The position numbers and the translations under genes were made by a program. Of a DNA stretch of 64,000 nucleotides, positions 51,846 to 59,733 are shown piece after piece; position 1 is the first letter of the stretch, and every line of letters begins with the position of its first letter. Origin of the DNA: an uncultured Collinsella sp. GTDB taxonomy: Bacteria; Actinomycetota; Coriobacteriia; Coriobacteriales; Coriobacteriaceae. The stretch lies in the NCBI GenBank assembly GCA_900757615.1, contig CAAEON010000046.1, positions 9,608-73,607 of the forward strand. The letters run 5' to 3'. Under the pieces are notes generated by a model. It was not told the origin of the DNA. It ran no database searches and was given only the letters and a program-made list of their open reading frames with translations.

Positions 51846-52829
51846 TTAGTAGGAAAGCTTCCACATGTAGCGACGCATGGTCAGCGGGTGCTGACGGGCC
51901 TCGGCGATCTGGTTGCCGTACTCGCGCATAACGGCGAGGTGCAGCAGCGGGTTGAAGTAGGTGATAACGCTCGCGGGCACGGCGTCAGCCAGGCCGTAGT
52001 CCTTGGAGTCGATCAGAGCAACCTTGGCGCCCATGCGCTCAAGGAAGGTGAGGGCGCGGGCGTCCATCGGACGGGTAGCGCCATCGGACATGAAGAAGAC
52101 GTAGGGCTTACCCTCGGTGGAAACCTCGAACGGGCCGTGGAAGTACTCGCCGGTGTTGTAGGCGGCGGCGTCGATCCACTGCATCTCGGTGAACAGGAAG
52201 GCGGCGTGAGAATAAGCCATCTTCTCGGAGGCACCGGAAGCCATGAAGTAGATCATCTTGTCGTCCTTGAAGTCCTCGGCGAACTTCTTGGCGAGCTTCT
52301 TGCAGTGCTGAGCGGCGTTCTCGCAGAGCTCGAAGACGTTGGTGAGGCCGGTGATCATGTCCTCGTAGTGGTCATAACCCTCGGTCTGCTGAAGGATCTC
52401 GAGAGCAAGAGCGATGGCGTAGCCGGGCTTCTCGCACTTGGCAGCGTAGTTGGCGTGGAAGCCGTGAACGATGACGTGGTCGGCGTCGACGGTCAGAGCG
52501 GAGCCAGCCTTGTTGGTGAGGGAGACGACCGGGCAGTTGTGCTTCTTGGCGGTCTTGTTGGCCTCGACGGTCTCGGGCGTGGAGCCACCGAGGGAGCAGG
52601 TGATCACGAAGGTGTGCTCGTTGACCCAGGAAGGCGTGTCGTAGTTGAACTCGTTAGCGGTGAAGATCTGAACGTTCAGCTTGTCCGTGTTGTTGGCCAG
52701 GAAGTACTTGGCAGGGTAAAGGTCGGACATGGAAGCACCGCAGCCGACGAAGGCGACGCTGTGGATCTCGTGGTTGGACAGGACGTCAGCGACGATCTGC
52801 TTAGGGAGGTTAAGGTCGATCTCGTACAT
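51846..52829 (-). CDS. SIS-domain deglycase-like protein (SIS2)
   Basis: The 327-residue protein has SIS motifs SVAFVGCGASMSDLYPAKYF and ITCSLGGSTPETVEANKT, and in the second half YFMASGASEKMAYSHAAFLF with NTGEYFHGPFEVSTEG; it ends TMRRYMWKLSY. It is a paralogue of SIS1 and SIS3. ATG 52829 has AAAGGA upstream. It follows the PTS IID gene by 198 bases and is probably the enzyme for the sugar imported by this PTS. Confidence 0.83.
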   Translation of the reverse strand: MYEIDLNLPKQIVADVLSNHEIHSVAFVGCGASMSDLYPAKYFLANNTDKLNVQIFTANEFNYDTPSWVNEHTFVITCSLGGSTPETVEANKTAKKHNCPVVSLTNKAGSALTVDADHVIVHGFHANYAAKCEKPGYAIALALEILQQTEGYDHYEDMITGLTNVFELCENAAQHCKKLAKKFAEDFKDDKMIYFMASGASEKMAYSHAAFLFTEMQWIDAAAYNTGEYFHGPFEVSTEGKPYVFFMSDGATRPMDARALTFLERMGAKVALIDSKDYGLADAVPASVITYFNPLLHLAVMREYGNQIAEARQHPLTMRRYMWKLSY

Positions 52830-52919
52830 CTGACACATTCCTTTCGATTTTTGCGGCGCCACTTTGCCGGACGCACACAGGGTTACCGTGATTTGGACCG
52901 AGTCGCCGGCCCGTTGAGG

Positions 52920-52950
52920 ATGTGTCAAAGGAGCTGTCCCTTTGACACAT
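52920..52950. repeat. Hairpin element I, between PTS IID and SIS2
   Basis: ATGTGTCAAAG (52920-52930) faces CTTTGACACAT (52940-52950) around GAGCTGTCC. A second perfect hairpin, AGCCTGCCTGG/CCAGGCAGGCT, lies at 52962-52994. Neither has a T run. They may set the ratio of PTS to SIS2 transcripts. Confidence 0.75.
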
Positions 52951-53027
52951 TTAGGGATGGAAGCCTGCCTGGGGTATGGGATGCCAGGCAGGCTCCCCGG
53001 GGAAAGCGGTTAGACGCTTGGTCGCGA

Positions 53028-53861
53028 CTAGGCCAGGATGCCGGCCGCGGAGAGGGCGATGCCGCCCACGATGGCGATCACGAGAAGCCAACCGGTGTTG
53101 ACGTTCTTCTTGATGAGCCAGTACATAAGGCCGGTGAGGCCAAGGGAGATCATCTGGGGCATCATGCCGTCCAGGATGTCCTGGATCACGACGGTGCCGT
53201 CAGCGAACTGCAGCGGGGTGGTGGCGCCGATCAGCGTAGCGATCATGCCGCCCACGGACATAAGACCCACGATGCCGCAGACATACATGAGCTTCTCCAT
53301 GAGGTCGCCGCCCTGAAGCTTGCTCAGATACTCGTGGCCGCCCTGATAGCCCATCTTGGCTGCGAACCAAGTGATCAGCACAGAGGGGACGATGGAGATG
53401 AGCATGGCCAGGATCGGGCCCATGATGGAACCCTGCTGAGCCAGCTGAACGCCCAGACCAAAGGCGATAACGCGGATGGTGCCCTGGAAGAAGGAGTCAC
53501 CGATGCCGGAAAGCGGACCCATGAGGGAGGTCTTGACCGCGTTGATTGAATCGGGATCGAAGTTCTCGGGATCCTTGGCGTACTCCTCCTCCATGGAGGC
53601 GGCGAGGCCTAGGACAAAAGCGCTCGTCTGCGGGGTGCAGTTGTAGAACGCCATGTGACGGTGGTAAGCCTCTTTCTTAGCAGCGAGCTGCTTGGGGTCG
53701 GACTCGTCCGGATAGAGGCGATCGAGCGTGGGAACCATGCCGTAGAGGAAGCCCATGTTCATCTGACGCTCGTAGTTCCAAGAGGCCTGGATGGCCCAGG
53801 AGCGCCAGAAGAACTGGCTGACCTTCTTGTTCAGGGACACGTCCTTGGTTGCGGTTGCCAT
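53028..53861 (-). CDS. Mannose-family PTS component IID
   Basis: The 277-residue protein has the IID features: FFWRSWAIQASWNYERQMNM near residue 17, GFLYGMVPTLDRLYP, HMAFYNCTPQTSAFVLGLAA, and a glycine-rich SLMGPLSGIGDSFFQGTIRV before the membrane segments. IID forms the membrane channel with IIC. ATG 53861 follows AAGGAGG. Confidence 0.95.
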   Translation of the reverse strand: MATATKDVSLNKKVSQFFWRSWAIQASWNYERQMNMGFLYGMVPTLDRLYPDESDPKQLAAKKEAYHRHMAFYNCTPQTSAFVLGLAASMEEEYAKDPENFDPDSINAVKTSLMGPLSGIGDSFFQGTIRVIAFGLGVQLAQQGSIMGPILAMLISIVPSVLITWFAAKMGYQGGHEYLSKLQGGDLMEKLMYVCGIVGLMSVGGMIATLIGATTPLQFADGTVVIQDILDGMMPQMISLGLTGLMYWLIKKNVNTGWLLVIAIVGGIALSAAGILA

Positions 53862-53874
53862 AGTGTGTTCCTCC

Positions 53875-54669
53875 TTAGTCTTCGTCGTCTTCGAGCGGAT
53901 CGTAGTCGGAATCGACACCGGCGGCTGCATGGGAACCGTTGAACTTGAAGCCCATGAAGACGACAGCCAGGCACACACCGATCAGAGCGACCGCGATGAC
54001 GGACAGGTTGAGGTAAGCGGCGAGCAGGAAACCGATGAACAGGAACGGAGTCATACCCTTCTTGATCATCATGGTGAGCAGCAGGGCCAAGCCGTAGGCG
54101 GTCATGATCTTGGTCGAAACGTTAAGACCAGTGGACAGCCACTCGGGAACCATGTTGACGATGGCCTGAACCAGGTCGGTGCCAACAAAGACGGCGAGGA
54201 AGATCGGCAGGAAGTACATGACAGCGTACAGACCGGAGCCGGCGCAGATGTGCATGCGGTAGGCGGTCTTGAACTTTCCGTTATCGATCGCGCTATCTGC
54301 CACATGGGTGAGGGCGGCGATGATGGAACGGAACACGATGCCGAGGAGCTGACCCAGGACGGCGACCGGGATGGCGATCGTCATGGCGGTCTCGGCGGAA
54401 GCATCGGTCAGGCACGCAAAGGCAGCGGCCACGATGCCGCCCAGGACCATATCGGGCGGAACGGCGGCGCCGACCTGCACCAGGCCCATGGACACGAGCT
54501 CGACGGCGGCACCGACGGCAAGGCCGGTGGGCACATCGCCCAGCAGCAGACCGACGAGCGTAGCGCCAACGAGGGGCTGCTCGAAGTTAAGACGACCGAG
54601 CAGGCGGGAGTCCCACATGCAGAACACGCCGACGAGGCCGACGAGCACCGCACTGATGAACGTATTCAT
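53875..54669 (-). CDS. Mannose-family PTS component IIC
   Basis: The 264-residue membrane protein starts MNTFISAVLVGLVGVFCMWD and has PLVGATLVGLLLGDVPTGLA and LVQVGAAVPPDMVLGGIVAA, characteristic of sorbose/mannose-type IIC. The C terminus is acidic (VDSDYDPLEDDED). It lies between IIAB and IID with the normal order IIAB-IIC-IID. Confidence 0.95.
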   Translation of the reverse strand: MNTFISAVLVGLVGVFCMWDSRLLGRLNFEQPLVGATLVGLLLGDVPTGLAVGAAVELVSMGLVQVGAAVPPDMVLGGIVAAAFACLTDASAETAMTIAIPVAVLGQLLGIVFRSIIAALTHVADSAIDNGKFKTAYRMHICAGSGLYAVMYFLPIFLAVFVGTDLVQAIVNMVPEWLSTGLNVSTKIMTAYGLALLLTMMIKKGMTPFLFIGFLLAAYLNLSVIAVALIGVCLAVVFMGFKFNGSHAAAGVDSDYDPLEDDED

Positions 54670-54705
54670 ACCCTTCTCCTTTCAGTCAGGCAAAAGCCTG
54701 GTTGA

Positions 54706-55629
54706 TTACAGCTTGGCGTCGATGTCGACGCTCTGATACGTAGGGGTCTGCTGGACGTAGAGCTTAATGCCCATGTCGAGCAGCTGGTTGACGTCGGCCT
54801 TCTGGGTGGCGTCGAGGAAGACGGAGCTGTCCTTGCCGCCAATCTGATCGGCACCGTCGTGGTTGGCGGTGGCGCCCAGGTTGATGGCGTCGAGCTTGTA
54901 GCCCTGGCAGAACTGCAGCATCTCGGTAGTGTTGCCAAAGACGAACATGACGCGCTCGCCGAGGGTGTTGAGCTTGTCCATCTTGGCGAGGGCACGCTCG
55001 ACGGTGAAGACGTTCAGGCGCACGCCCTGGGGCTTGGCCAGCTTAAGAGCGCCCTTCTTGATGTCATCGTTGGCGGCAGCGTTGTCGACGACGATGATGC
55101 GCTCGGCCTGAACCTTGGTGGTCCAGGTAAAGACGACCTGGCCGTGCAGCAGACGGTAGTCAAGACGTGCGAGGACGATCTTGGCGGGACCGGAGCTGTG
55201 ACGGGACGCCTTAGCCTTCTTGGCGGGAGCCGCGGCGGCCTCGACCGGTGCGTTGGGGTTGGTCAGGCCGGTGCGGGCCTCGTTGATGAGGGCCGCGAGC
55301 TCGGCGCCCTTGACGGGGGCGGGGCTCATAGCGAGCGTCAGTGCCAGCGGGATGTTGAAACCGCTGACAACCGTGAACTTCGTGCCGTTCTTGGAAAGCT
55401 CGACCATGCTGTTGTTGACCGAGCTGCCGAGCATATCGGTCAGCACATAGACGGTGTCGTCCGCGTTGAACGTGGCGATCATGGCGTCCACCTTATTGGT
55501 GATGGGCTCCTTGTCGTCACGAGCAAGCGACACGACGTGGACGTTCGACACGTCGCCGAGAACCATCTCGAGCGTGTCTTTGGCGCCTGCGGCCAGGCCG
55601 CCATGAGATGCGAGAATGATCTGATTCAT
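54706..55629 (-). CDS. Mannose-family PTS component IIAB
   Basis: The 307-residue fusion has an N-terminal EIIA-Man domain with the active His in IILASHGGLAAGAKDTLEM, an Ala/Pro/Lys linker at about 130-150, and a C-terminal EIIB domain with active His in ARLDYRLLHGQVVFTWT. Phosphate flows from HPr to IIA, IIB and then to the sugar crossing IIC/IID. The family signature in IIB is usually RLIHGQV; here RLLHGQV. First gene of the PTS operon behind AAAGGAGGAGG. Confidence 0.95.
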   Translation of the reverse strand: MNQIILASHGGLAAGAKDTLEMVLGDVSNVHVVSLARDDKEPITNKVDAMIATFNADDTVYVLTDMLGSSVNNSMVELSKNGTKFTVVSGFNIPLALTLAMSPAPVKGAELAALINEARTGLTNPNAPVEAAAAPAKKAKASRHSSGPAKIVLARLDYRLLHGQVVFTWTTKVQAERIIVVDNAAANDDIKKGALKLAKPQGVRLNVFTVERALAKMDKLNTLGERVMFVFGNTTEMLQFCQGYKLDAINLGATANHDGADQIGGKDSSVFLDATQKADVNQLLDMGIKLYVQQTPTYQSVDIDAKL

Positions 55630-55645
55630 CTTGCCTCCTCCTTTT

Positions 55646-55667
55646 CGTTATGGTCATTATAACGTCT
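55646..55667 (-). promoter_or_regulatory. PTS operon -10 and GntR2 operator candidate
   Basis: CGTTAT (55646-55651) and ATAACG (55659-55664) form an inverted pair. Minus-strand TATAAT (55656-55661) is the probable -10, and AGACGTTATA (55658-55667) overlaps it. A repressor here would block the promoter directly. Nothing else is recognised up to 55812. Confidence 0.55.
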
Positions 55668-55812
55668 TATACGTTGCTTATATTGCTAATTAGTATAAAG
55701 ACCGTTCGCGGGTGAAAATCGACCGTTGACGGGTTTAACGTACTTGAAACGTTGGGGCTGGGTAGGCCGGCGCTGGCTGTATAACCCCAGGTCGGACGCC
55801 GCGCGCAATCCC

Positions 55813-56895
55813 TTATCGCACGAAGTACCAGGGGCTTTCCTGCACGGTGGGCTCCAGCGCAATGCCCGTGCGCTCCTTAAACAGATCCATGTCCTGCGAT
55901 TTCTCCGTCCACCACGCGTTGGGCTTAAAGGTCATGCTCTCAACGACATGACCGACAAACACACTGTTGCGCAGCTTGGAGAAGTCGGTGTTCATAATCA
56001 GGATAGACGCGAGCACCAGCACGATGCCCAGGACTTTGATCGCACCGGCGGGCTCGGCGTAGACACCAATGCCCAGCAGTACGGTGACGACTGTCTCGAA
56101 TGACATTACGACGGGAACTTTCGACGTCTCGAGCCCCATGGACAGGCCCTGCATATATAAGATGTAAGCCACGGCTGTGGGGATGAGTCCAAAGCCAAGG
56201 AACAGCAGTAGCAGCTGTGGCGACATTGCCGCGGCGACATCCGGCCACGGAGCCGCGATAGCTGCCATAACCGCACCGCCAAAAACAAAGCCCCAAAACG
56301 TGACGGCCAACGGGTGGACCGTCTTGGTTGCTATTCGGCTAAACACCGCGAGCGACGCACCACAAAGGCCCGCAATCACGCCCGACGTGACACCCCAAAC
56401 CGAAAAATGAAAACCGGAAAGGTCGCCATTGGTCACTGCAAGCACGCAGCCAACGATGTTAAAGACAATGGCAACAAGCTTGTTGGGGGTCACGTCCTCA
56501 CGATAAATCACGCGGCCGAGCACGACGCCAAACACCGGCGAGGTGTAGAGCAGCACCGAGGCCGTGGACATGCCCACCTCGCCCATGCACTCGTAATAGC
56601 AGGTGTTGGCGGCGGCCAAACCGACGATACCGACAAGCGCGCAGGGAACAAGCTCTTTAGGGCTTGCCTTGAACAGGGCCAGCGGACCCGAGGCTTTTCC
56701 CTCACGAGCACCTCCCTGGCAACCCATAAATGCCAAGACCGGAGCCATTAAGACAGCACCCGACAACAGGCGAAAGGCCGCCATGCTCTGAGACGAAACA
56801 CCCAGGGCCGATATTCCGTTAACAAAGATTCCGATGGTGCCCCACATAAGCGCGGCGATCAGCACCAGCACATAGCCCAGATTGCTTTTCTTCAA
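55813..56895 (-). CDS. EamA/DMT-superfamily transporter
   Basis: The 360-residue protein starts KKSNLGYVLVLIAALMWGTI and has ten helices in two EamA repeats (MSTASVLLYTSPVFGVVLGR, YILYMQGLSMGLETSKVPVV). The C-terminal 50 residues are polar. The start codon is TTG at 56895 with GAGGAGG ahead. It is not related to the PTS, but a shared AG(A/T)CGTTATA motif suggests it responds to the same regulator, perhaps exporting or importing a product. Confidence 0.88.
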   Translation of the reverse strand: MKKSNLGYVLVLIAALMWGTIGIFVNGISALGVSSQSMAAFRLLSGAVLMAPVLAFMGCQGGAREGKASGPLALFKASPKELVPCALVGIVGLAAANTCYYECMGEVGMSTASVLLYTSPVFGVVLGRVIYREDVTPNKLVAIVFNIVGCVLAVTNGDLSGFHFSVWGVTSGVIAGLCGASLAVFSRIATKTVHPLAVTFWGFVFGGAVMAAIAAPWPDVAAAMSPQLLLLFLGFGLIPTAVAYILYMQGLSMGLETSKVPVVMSFETVVTVLLGIGVYAEPAGAIKVLGIVLVLASILIMNTDFSKLRNSVFVGHVVESMTFKPNAWWTEKSQDMDLFKERTGIALEPTVQESPWYFVR

Positions 56896-56935
56896 CGCAG
56901 CCTCCTCGGTATTGTTTCCAATATGTTTCGTACTA

Positions 56936-56951
56936 CGTTATAGTCGTTATA
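56936..56951 (+). promoter_or_regulatory. GntR2 operator candidate before the DMT gene
   Basis: CGTTATAGTCGTTATA holds two half-sites, including AGTCGTTATA at 56942-56951. It lies about 45 bases upstream of the DMT start. Confidence 0.45.
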
Positions 56952-57025
56952 TACATTTTTCAAGACACAAATCGGCGAGCGGAAAAGTGATCCGTTTTCC
57001 TCCGTCCCCAGCGGATTACTGGGCG

Positions 57026-57090
57026 GTTGCGGTGAAATAGTTCCTAAATAGATGCTTCAAGCCCCCAAACAGGAACTATTCCACCACAAC
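57026..57090. repeat. Hairpin element J
   Basis: GTTGCGGTGAAATAGTTCCT (57026-57045) faces AGGAACTATTCCACCACAAC (57071-57090) with two mismatches in 20. It lies after the SIS3 gene and upstream of the DMT gene. Confidence 0.82.
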
Positions 57091-57126
57091 TTATGAGGAC
57101 ATCGAGCTGTTAAGCCGCTCTATCCC

Positions 57127-58119
57127 CTAGTAGTCCAGCTTCCACATGTAGCGACGCGTCATGTAGTCCTTGTGGGTGACAGCAGAAAGCGCACGCATGT
57201 ACACGTTGTTGAGGATCGGGGCAAAGATCAGGTGGTTGAAGTATTCGCTCACGCTGTCCTTGATGTCGTTGAGGCCGAGCTCCTTGGCGTCGAGCTGATA
57301 GACGCGCTCGCCACCGTACTGGTTGACGAAGCGGATGCCGCGCTCGTCGTTGCAGCGGCTGCGGCCGACGCTGATGAGCTGGAACAGCGAAGTGCGCTTG
57401 TCCAGGATCTCGAAGGGGCCGTGGAAGAAATCACAGGTGTTGATGGTGCAGGAGTCGATCTGCAGCATCTCCTGCACGTTGCAGATGCTAAAGACATAGG
57501 CGGCGCCAAAGAGCGGACCCTGAGCCATGACGTTGATGCAGGGCTTGTCGGCGTTCTGCTCGGCCCACTTGGCAGCGAGCGGACGGGTGTACTCGACGGC
57601 CTTGCGATAGATGGGATCGACCAGGTCGAAGGCGGCCATAGCGGTCTCGTACTCGGCATAGCCCTCGGTCTGCTGCGTGAGCTCCATGGCGATCATGGTC
57701 ACGACGGCGGAGTTGGTGCGGCCCATGCAGGACTCGTCGACGGCCAGGCTGTCGTACTGGATCTTGTAGTCGCAGACCTCGGTGAGGGCGGACTCGTCAA
57801 CGTAGATGGCGATGGTGCTGGCGCCGTGGTCCTTAGCGACCTGAGCGGCGACAATGGTCTCCTTGGTGCCGCGCATGGACACGACGACGGCCAGGGTGTT
57901 CTCGTTGACGTAGGCCGGGGTGGCGTGCACGAACTCGTTGCTGGTGTAGCTGGAGCTCACGACCTGCGTGGCCTCGTGCTCCATAAAGTACTGGGCAGGA
58001 TAGTTGCCGCCGTTGGATCCGCCGGCGCCAATCCACACGACGCGCTTGATGCCGCCCTTGTCTGCCTTGTCAGCCAAAACCTGGGAGACGACATCCTTAA
58101 CCTGTTCCTGAGTAGTCAT
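57127..58119 (-). CDS. SIS-domain deglycase-like protein (SIS3)
   Basis: The 330-residue protein has VVWIGAGGSNGGNYPAQYFM, VVVSMRGTKETIVAAQVAKD, INVMAQGPLFGAAYVFSICN and NTCDFFHGPFEILDKRTSLF, ending TRRYMWKLDY. The SxSGNT-like loop of the other paralogues reads SMRGTKET here, so substrate or chemistry may differ. It is divergent from GntR3 and shares a 205-base control region with it. Confidence 0.83.
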   Translation of the reverse strand: MTTQEQVKDVVSQVLADKADKGGIKRVVWIGAGGSNGGNYPAQYFMEHEATQVVSSSYTSNEFVHATPAYVNENTLAVVVSMRGTKETIVAAQVAKDHGASTIAIYVDESALTEVCDYKIQYDSLAVDESCMGRTNSAVVTMIAMELTQQTEGYAEYETAMAAFDLVDPIYRKAVEYTRPLAAKWAEQNADKPCINVMAQGPLFGAAYVFSICNVQEMLQIDSCTINTCDFFHGPFEILDKRTSLFQLISVGRSRCNDERGIRFVNQYGGERVYQLDAKELGLNDIKDSVSEYFNHLIFAPILNNVYMRALSAVTHKDYMTRRYMWKLDY

Positions 58120-58159
58120 CGTGCATCAGCCTTTCTTCTCGTTTGATGCTCTCGATGGC

Positions 58160-58318
58160 ATACAAGTTACATACATGTTTTGGCTATGTCGACTAGTTGT
58201 ATGCTATATTTGTCTTAGAAATTTTGCTGATGCGGTTTTTGATAACTAGCTACCAGCGGTTTTGTTGTAGTATTGAATACATGTTTGATTAGACTCGAAT
58301 ACAAGTTAGATACAGGTT
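58160..58318. promoter_or_regulatory. GntR3 operator repeats between SIS3 and gntR3
   Basis: ATACAAGTTACATACATGTT (58160-58179) and ATACAAGTTAGATACAGGTT (58299-58318) match at 18 of 20 positions. A third partial copy, ATACATGTTT, is at 58277-58286. The second copy overlaps the probable Shine-Dalgarno of gntR3. The spacing places one site near each promoter, as expected for a regulator that controls both itself and SIS3. Confidence 0.65.
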
Positions 58319-58324
58319 GATCGC

Positions 58325-59047
58325 ATGAATGCTTCGTCTAAAAAGAAACTGGCCCAATACGAGCGCTTGGCGGGCATACTGCGTGACCGCATCGCCGCCG
58401 GCACCTACGCACGCGAAGACAAGCTGCCGTCCGAGATGGAACTCATGGACGAATCGGGTCTGTCGCGCAGCACCGTGCGCCACGCCCTTAAGGTGCTCGT
58501 TGATGAGGGCCTGGTTCGCACCGAGCGCGGGCGCGGCGCCTTTGTGGCTAACACGCCGGCGCTCCACGAGAACAACCTGGTGTTTTCGAGCTATACCAAG
58601 CAGGTCGAAGGCCAGGGCATGAAACCCACCACGCGCACCGTGGACTCGGGCTTTGCCAAGGCGGCCGGCAGCATAGCTAAGTTCTTTGACGCCGCCGTGG
58701 GCAGCAAGCTCGTCAAACTTGTCCGTCTGCGTTATCTGGACGATGCGCCGCTGTGCCTGGAGACCACCTATCTGCCGCCAAGCTTCGAGGCACTCATCGA
58801 TCGCGATATCAACGGTTCGCTCTACGCCACGCTGCGCCAAGAATTCCATCGCGCGCCGGCACAGGGGCATAAGACCTTTGAGGTGTGCTATGCCTCGCAA
58901 AACGAGGCGTTTTTGCTCAACGTCGAGCGCGGGCAGGCACTGATCCTTATCACCGACTACGTCTACGACACCGACGGCCGCCCGCTCCATGTCTCCAAAC
59001 GCATCCAACGCACCGACCGCGCCAAATACACCGAGCCCATCGGCTAA
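58325..59047 (+). CDS. GntR/UTRA-family regulator (GntR3)
   Basis: The 240-residue protein has the GntR winged helix (AREDKLPSEMELMDESGLSR, TVRHALKVLVDEGLVRTERG, RGAFV) and a UTRA domain ending RPLHVSKRIQRTDRAKYTEP. It faces the SIS3 gene across the operator repeats, so it probably regulates SIS3. Confidence 0.9.
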   Translation: MNASSKKKLAQYERLAGILRDRIAAGTYAREDKLPSEMELMDESGLSRSTVRHALKVLVDEGLVRTERGRGAFVANTPALHENNLVFSSYTKQVEGQGMKPTTRTVDSGFAKAAGSIAKFFDAAVGSKLVKLVRLRYLDDAPLCLETTYLPPSFEALIDRDINGSLYATLRQEFHRAPAQGHKTFEVCYASQNEAFLLNVERGQALILITDYVYDTDGRPLHVSKRIQRTDRAKYTEPIG

Positions 59048-59082
59048 CCTGCCAAAATAAACCTGTCCCTAAATGGTAGGTT
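59046..59082. repeat. Hairpin element E, copy 3, overlapping the GNAT gene end
   Basis: AACCTGCCA (59046-59054) faces TGGTAGGTT (59074-59082) around AATAAACCTGTCCC. It starts on the gntR3 stop codon and its right arm encodes the last codons (KPTI) and stop region of the minus-strand GNAT gene. Confidence 0.8.
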
Positions 59083-59659
59083 TGAGGAGGTCGGGGAACC
59101 AGGTTGGTTTGGGTTGGTTAGGGACGCGCTCGGCTAGGATCAGCTCCATCCAGCACATGTCGTACCAGCGACCGAACTTTTGGGCGCAGCGGTCGAAGGC
59201 TCCCACCAGGCGATATCCCATATGGGCATGGAAATCCTGGCTGTTGTGCGTCAGGTACTCGTCGTCCTTGTCGTGCGGCACGGCGATGAGCGCGCACATG
59301 TTGGTGAGGCCCATCGCAATCAGGCACTGCTTGAGCGCGTCGTGCAGCTTGCGACCCAGCCCGCCGTGGCGCACATCGCGCGCCAGGTAGATCGAGGTCT
59401 CGACCGACCAGTCATATGCCTCGCGGCTGTTGAGCGGGCTCACATAGGCATAGCCTACCGGACGCCCGTCCAGCTCCATCACCAAATACGGATAGCGCTT
59501 GAGTGTACGCGCAATGCGCCCGGCAAATTCCTCGACGCTCGGCACCTCGTATTCGCAGGTAATCGCCGTCTGGCGCACATACGGCTCGTAAATGGCAAGC
59601 AACGCCGGCGCATCATCGGGCGTCGCCAGGCGAATCGTCGGCTCGGACATCTTGGCCAT
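59069..59659 (-). CDS. GNAT-family N-acetyltransferase (phosphinothricin acetyltransferase-like)
   Basis: The 196-residue protein begins SEPTIRLATPDDAPALLAIY and has GYAYVSPLNSREAYDWSVET, the acetyl-CoA loop RHGGLGRKLHDALKQCLIAM, and FHAHMGYRLVGAFDRCAQKF, the order of PAT/Bar-type GNAT enzymes. These acetylate small amines; the real substrate is unknown. The C-terminal residues come from repeat element E. GAGAGGGG precedes the ATG. Confidence 0.87.
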   Translation of the reverse strand: MAKMSEPTIRLATPDDAPALLAIYEPYVRQTAITCEYEVPSVEEFAGRIARTLKRYPYLVMELDGRPVGYAYVSPLNSREAYDWSVETSIYLARDVRHGGLGRKLHDALKQCLIAMGLTNMCALIAVPHDKDDEYLTHNSQDFHAHMGYRLVGAFDRCAQKFGRWYDMCWMELILAERVPNQPKPTWFPDLLKPTI

Positions 59660-59680
59660 ACAGCCCCTCTCAAAAGCAAA

Positions 59681-59715
59681 GGCCGCCTTGCGCCAAACCC
59701 AGGCGCAGGGCGGCC
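59681..59715 (-). terminator. Intrinsic terminator of the threonine aldolase gene
   Basis: GGCCGCCTTGCGCC faces GGCGCAGGGCGGCC around AAACCCA; on the minus strand a TTTGCTTTT tract follows. It lies 19 bases beyond the aldolase stop. Confidence 0.85.
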
Positions 59716-59733
59716 CCTCGTCATTACATCAAC

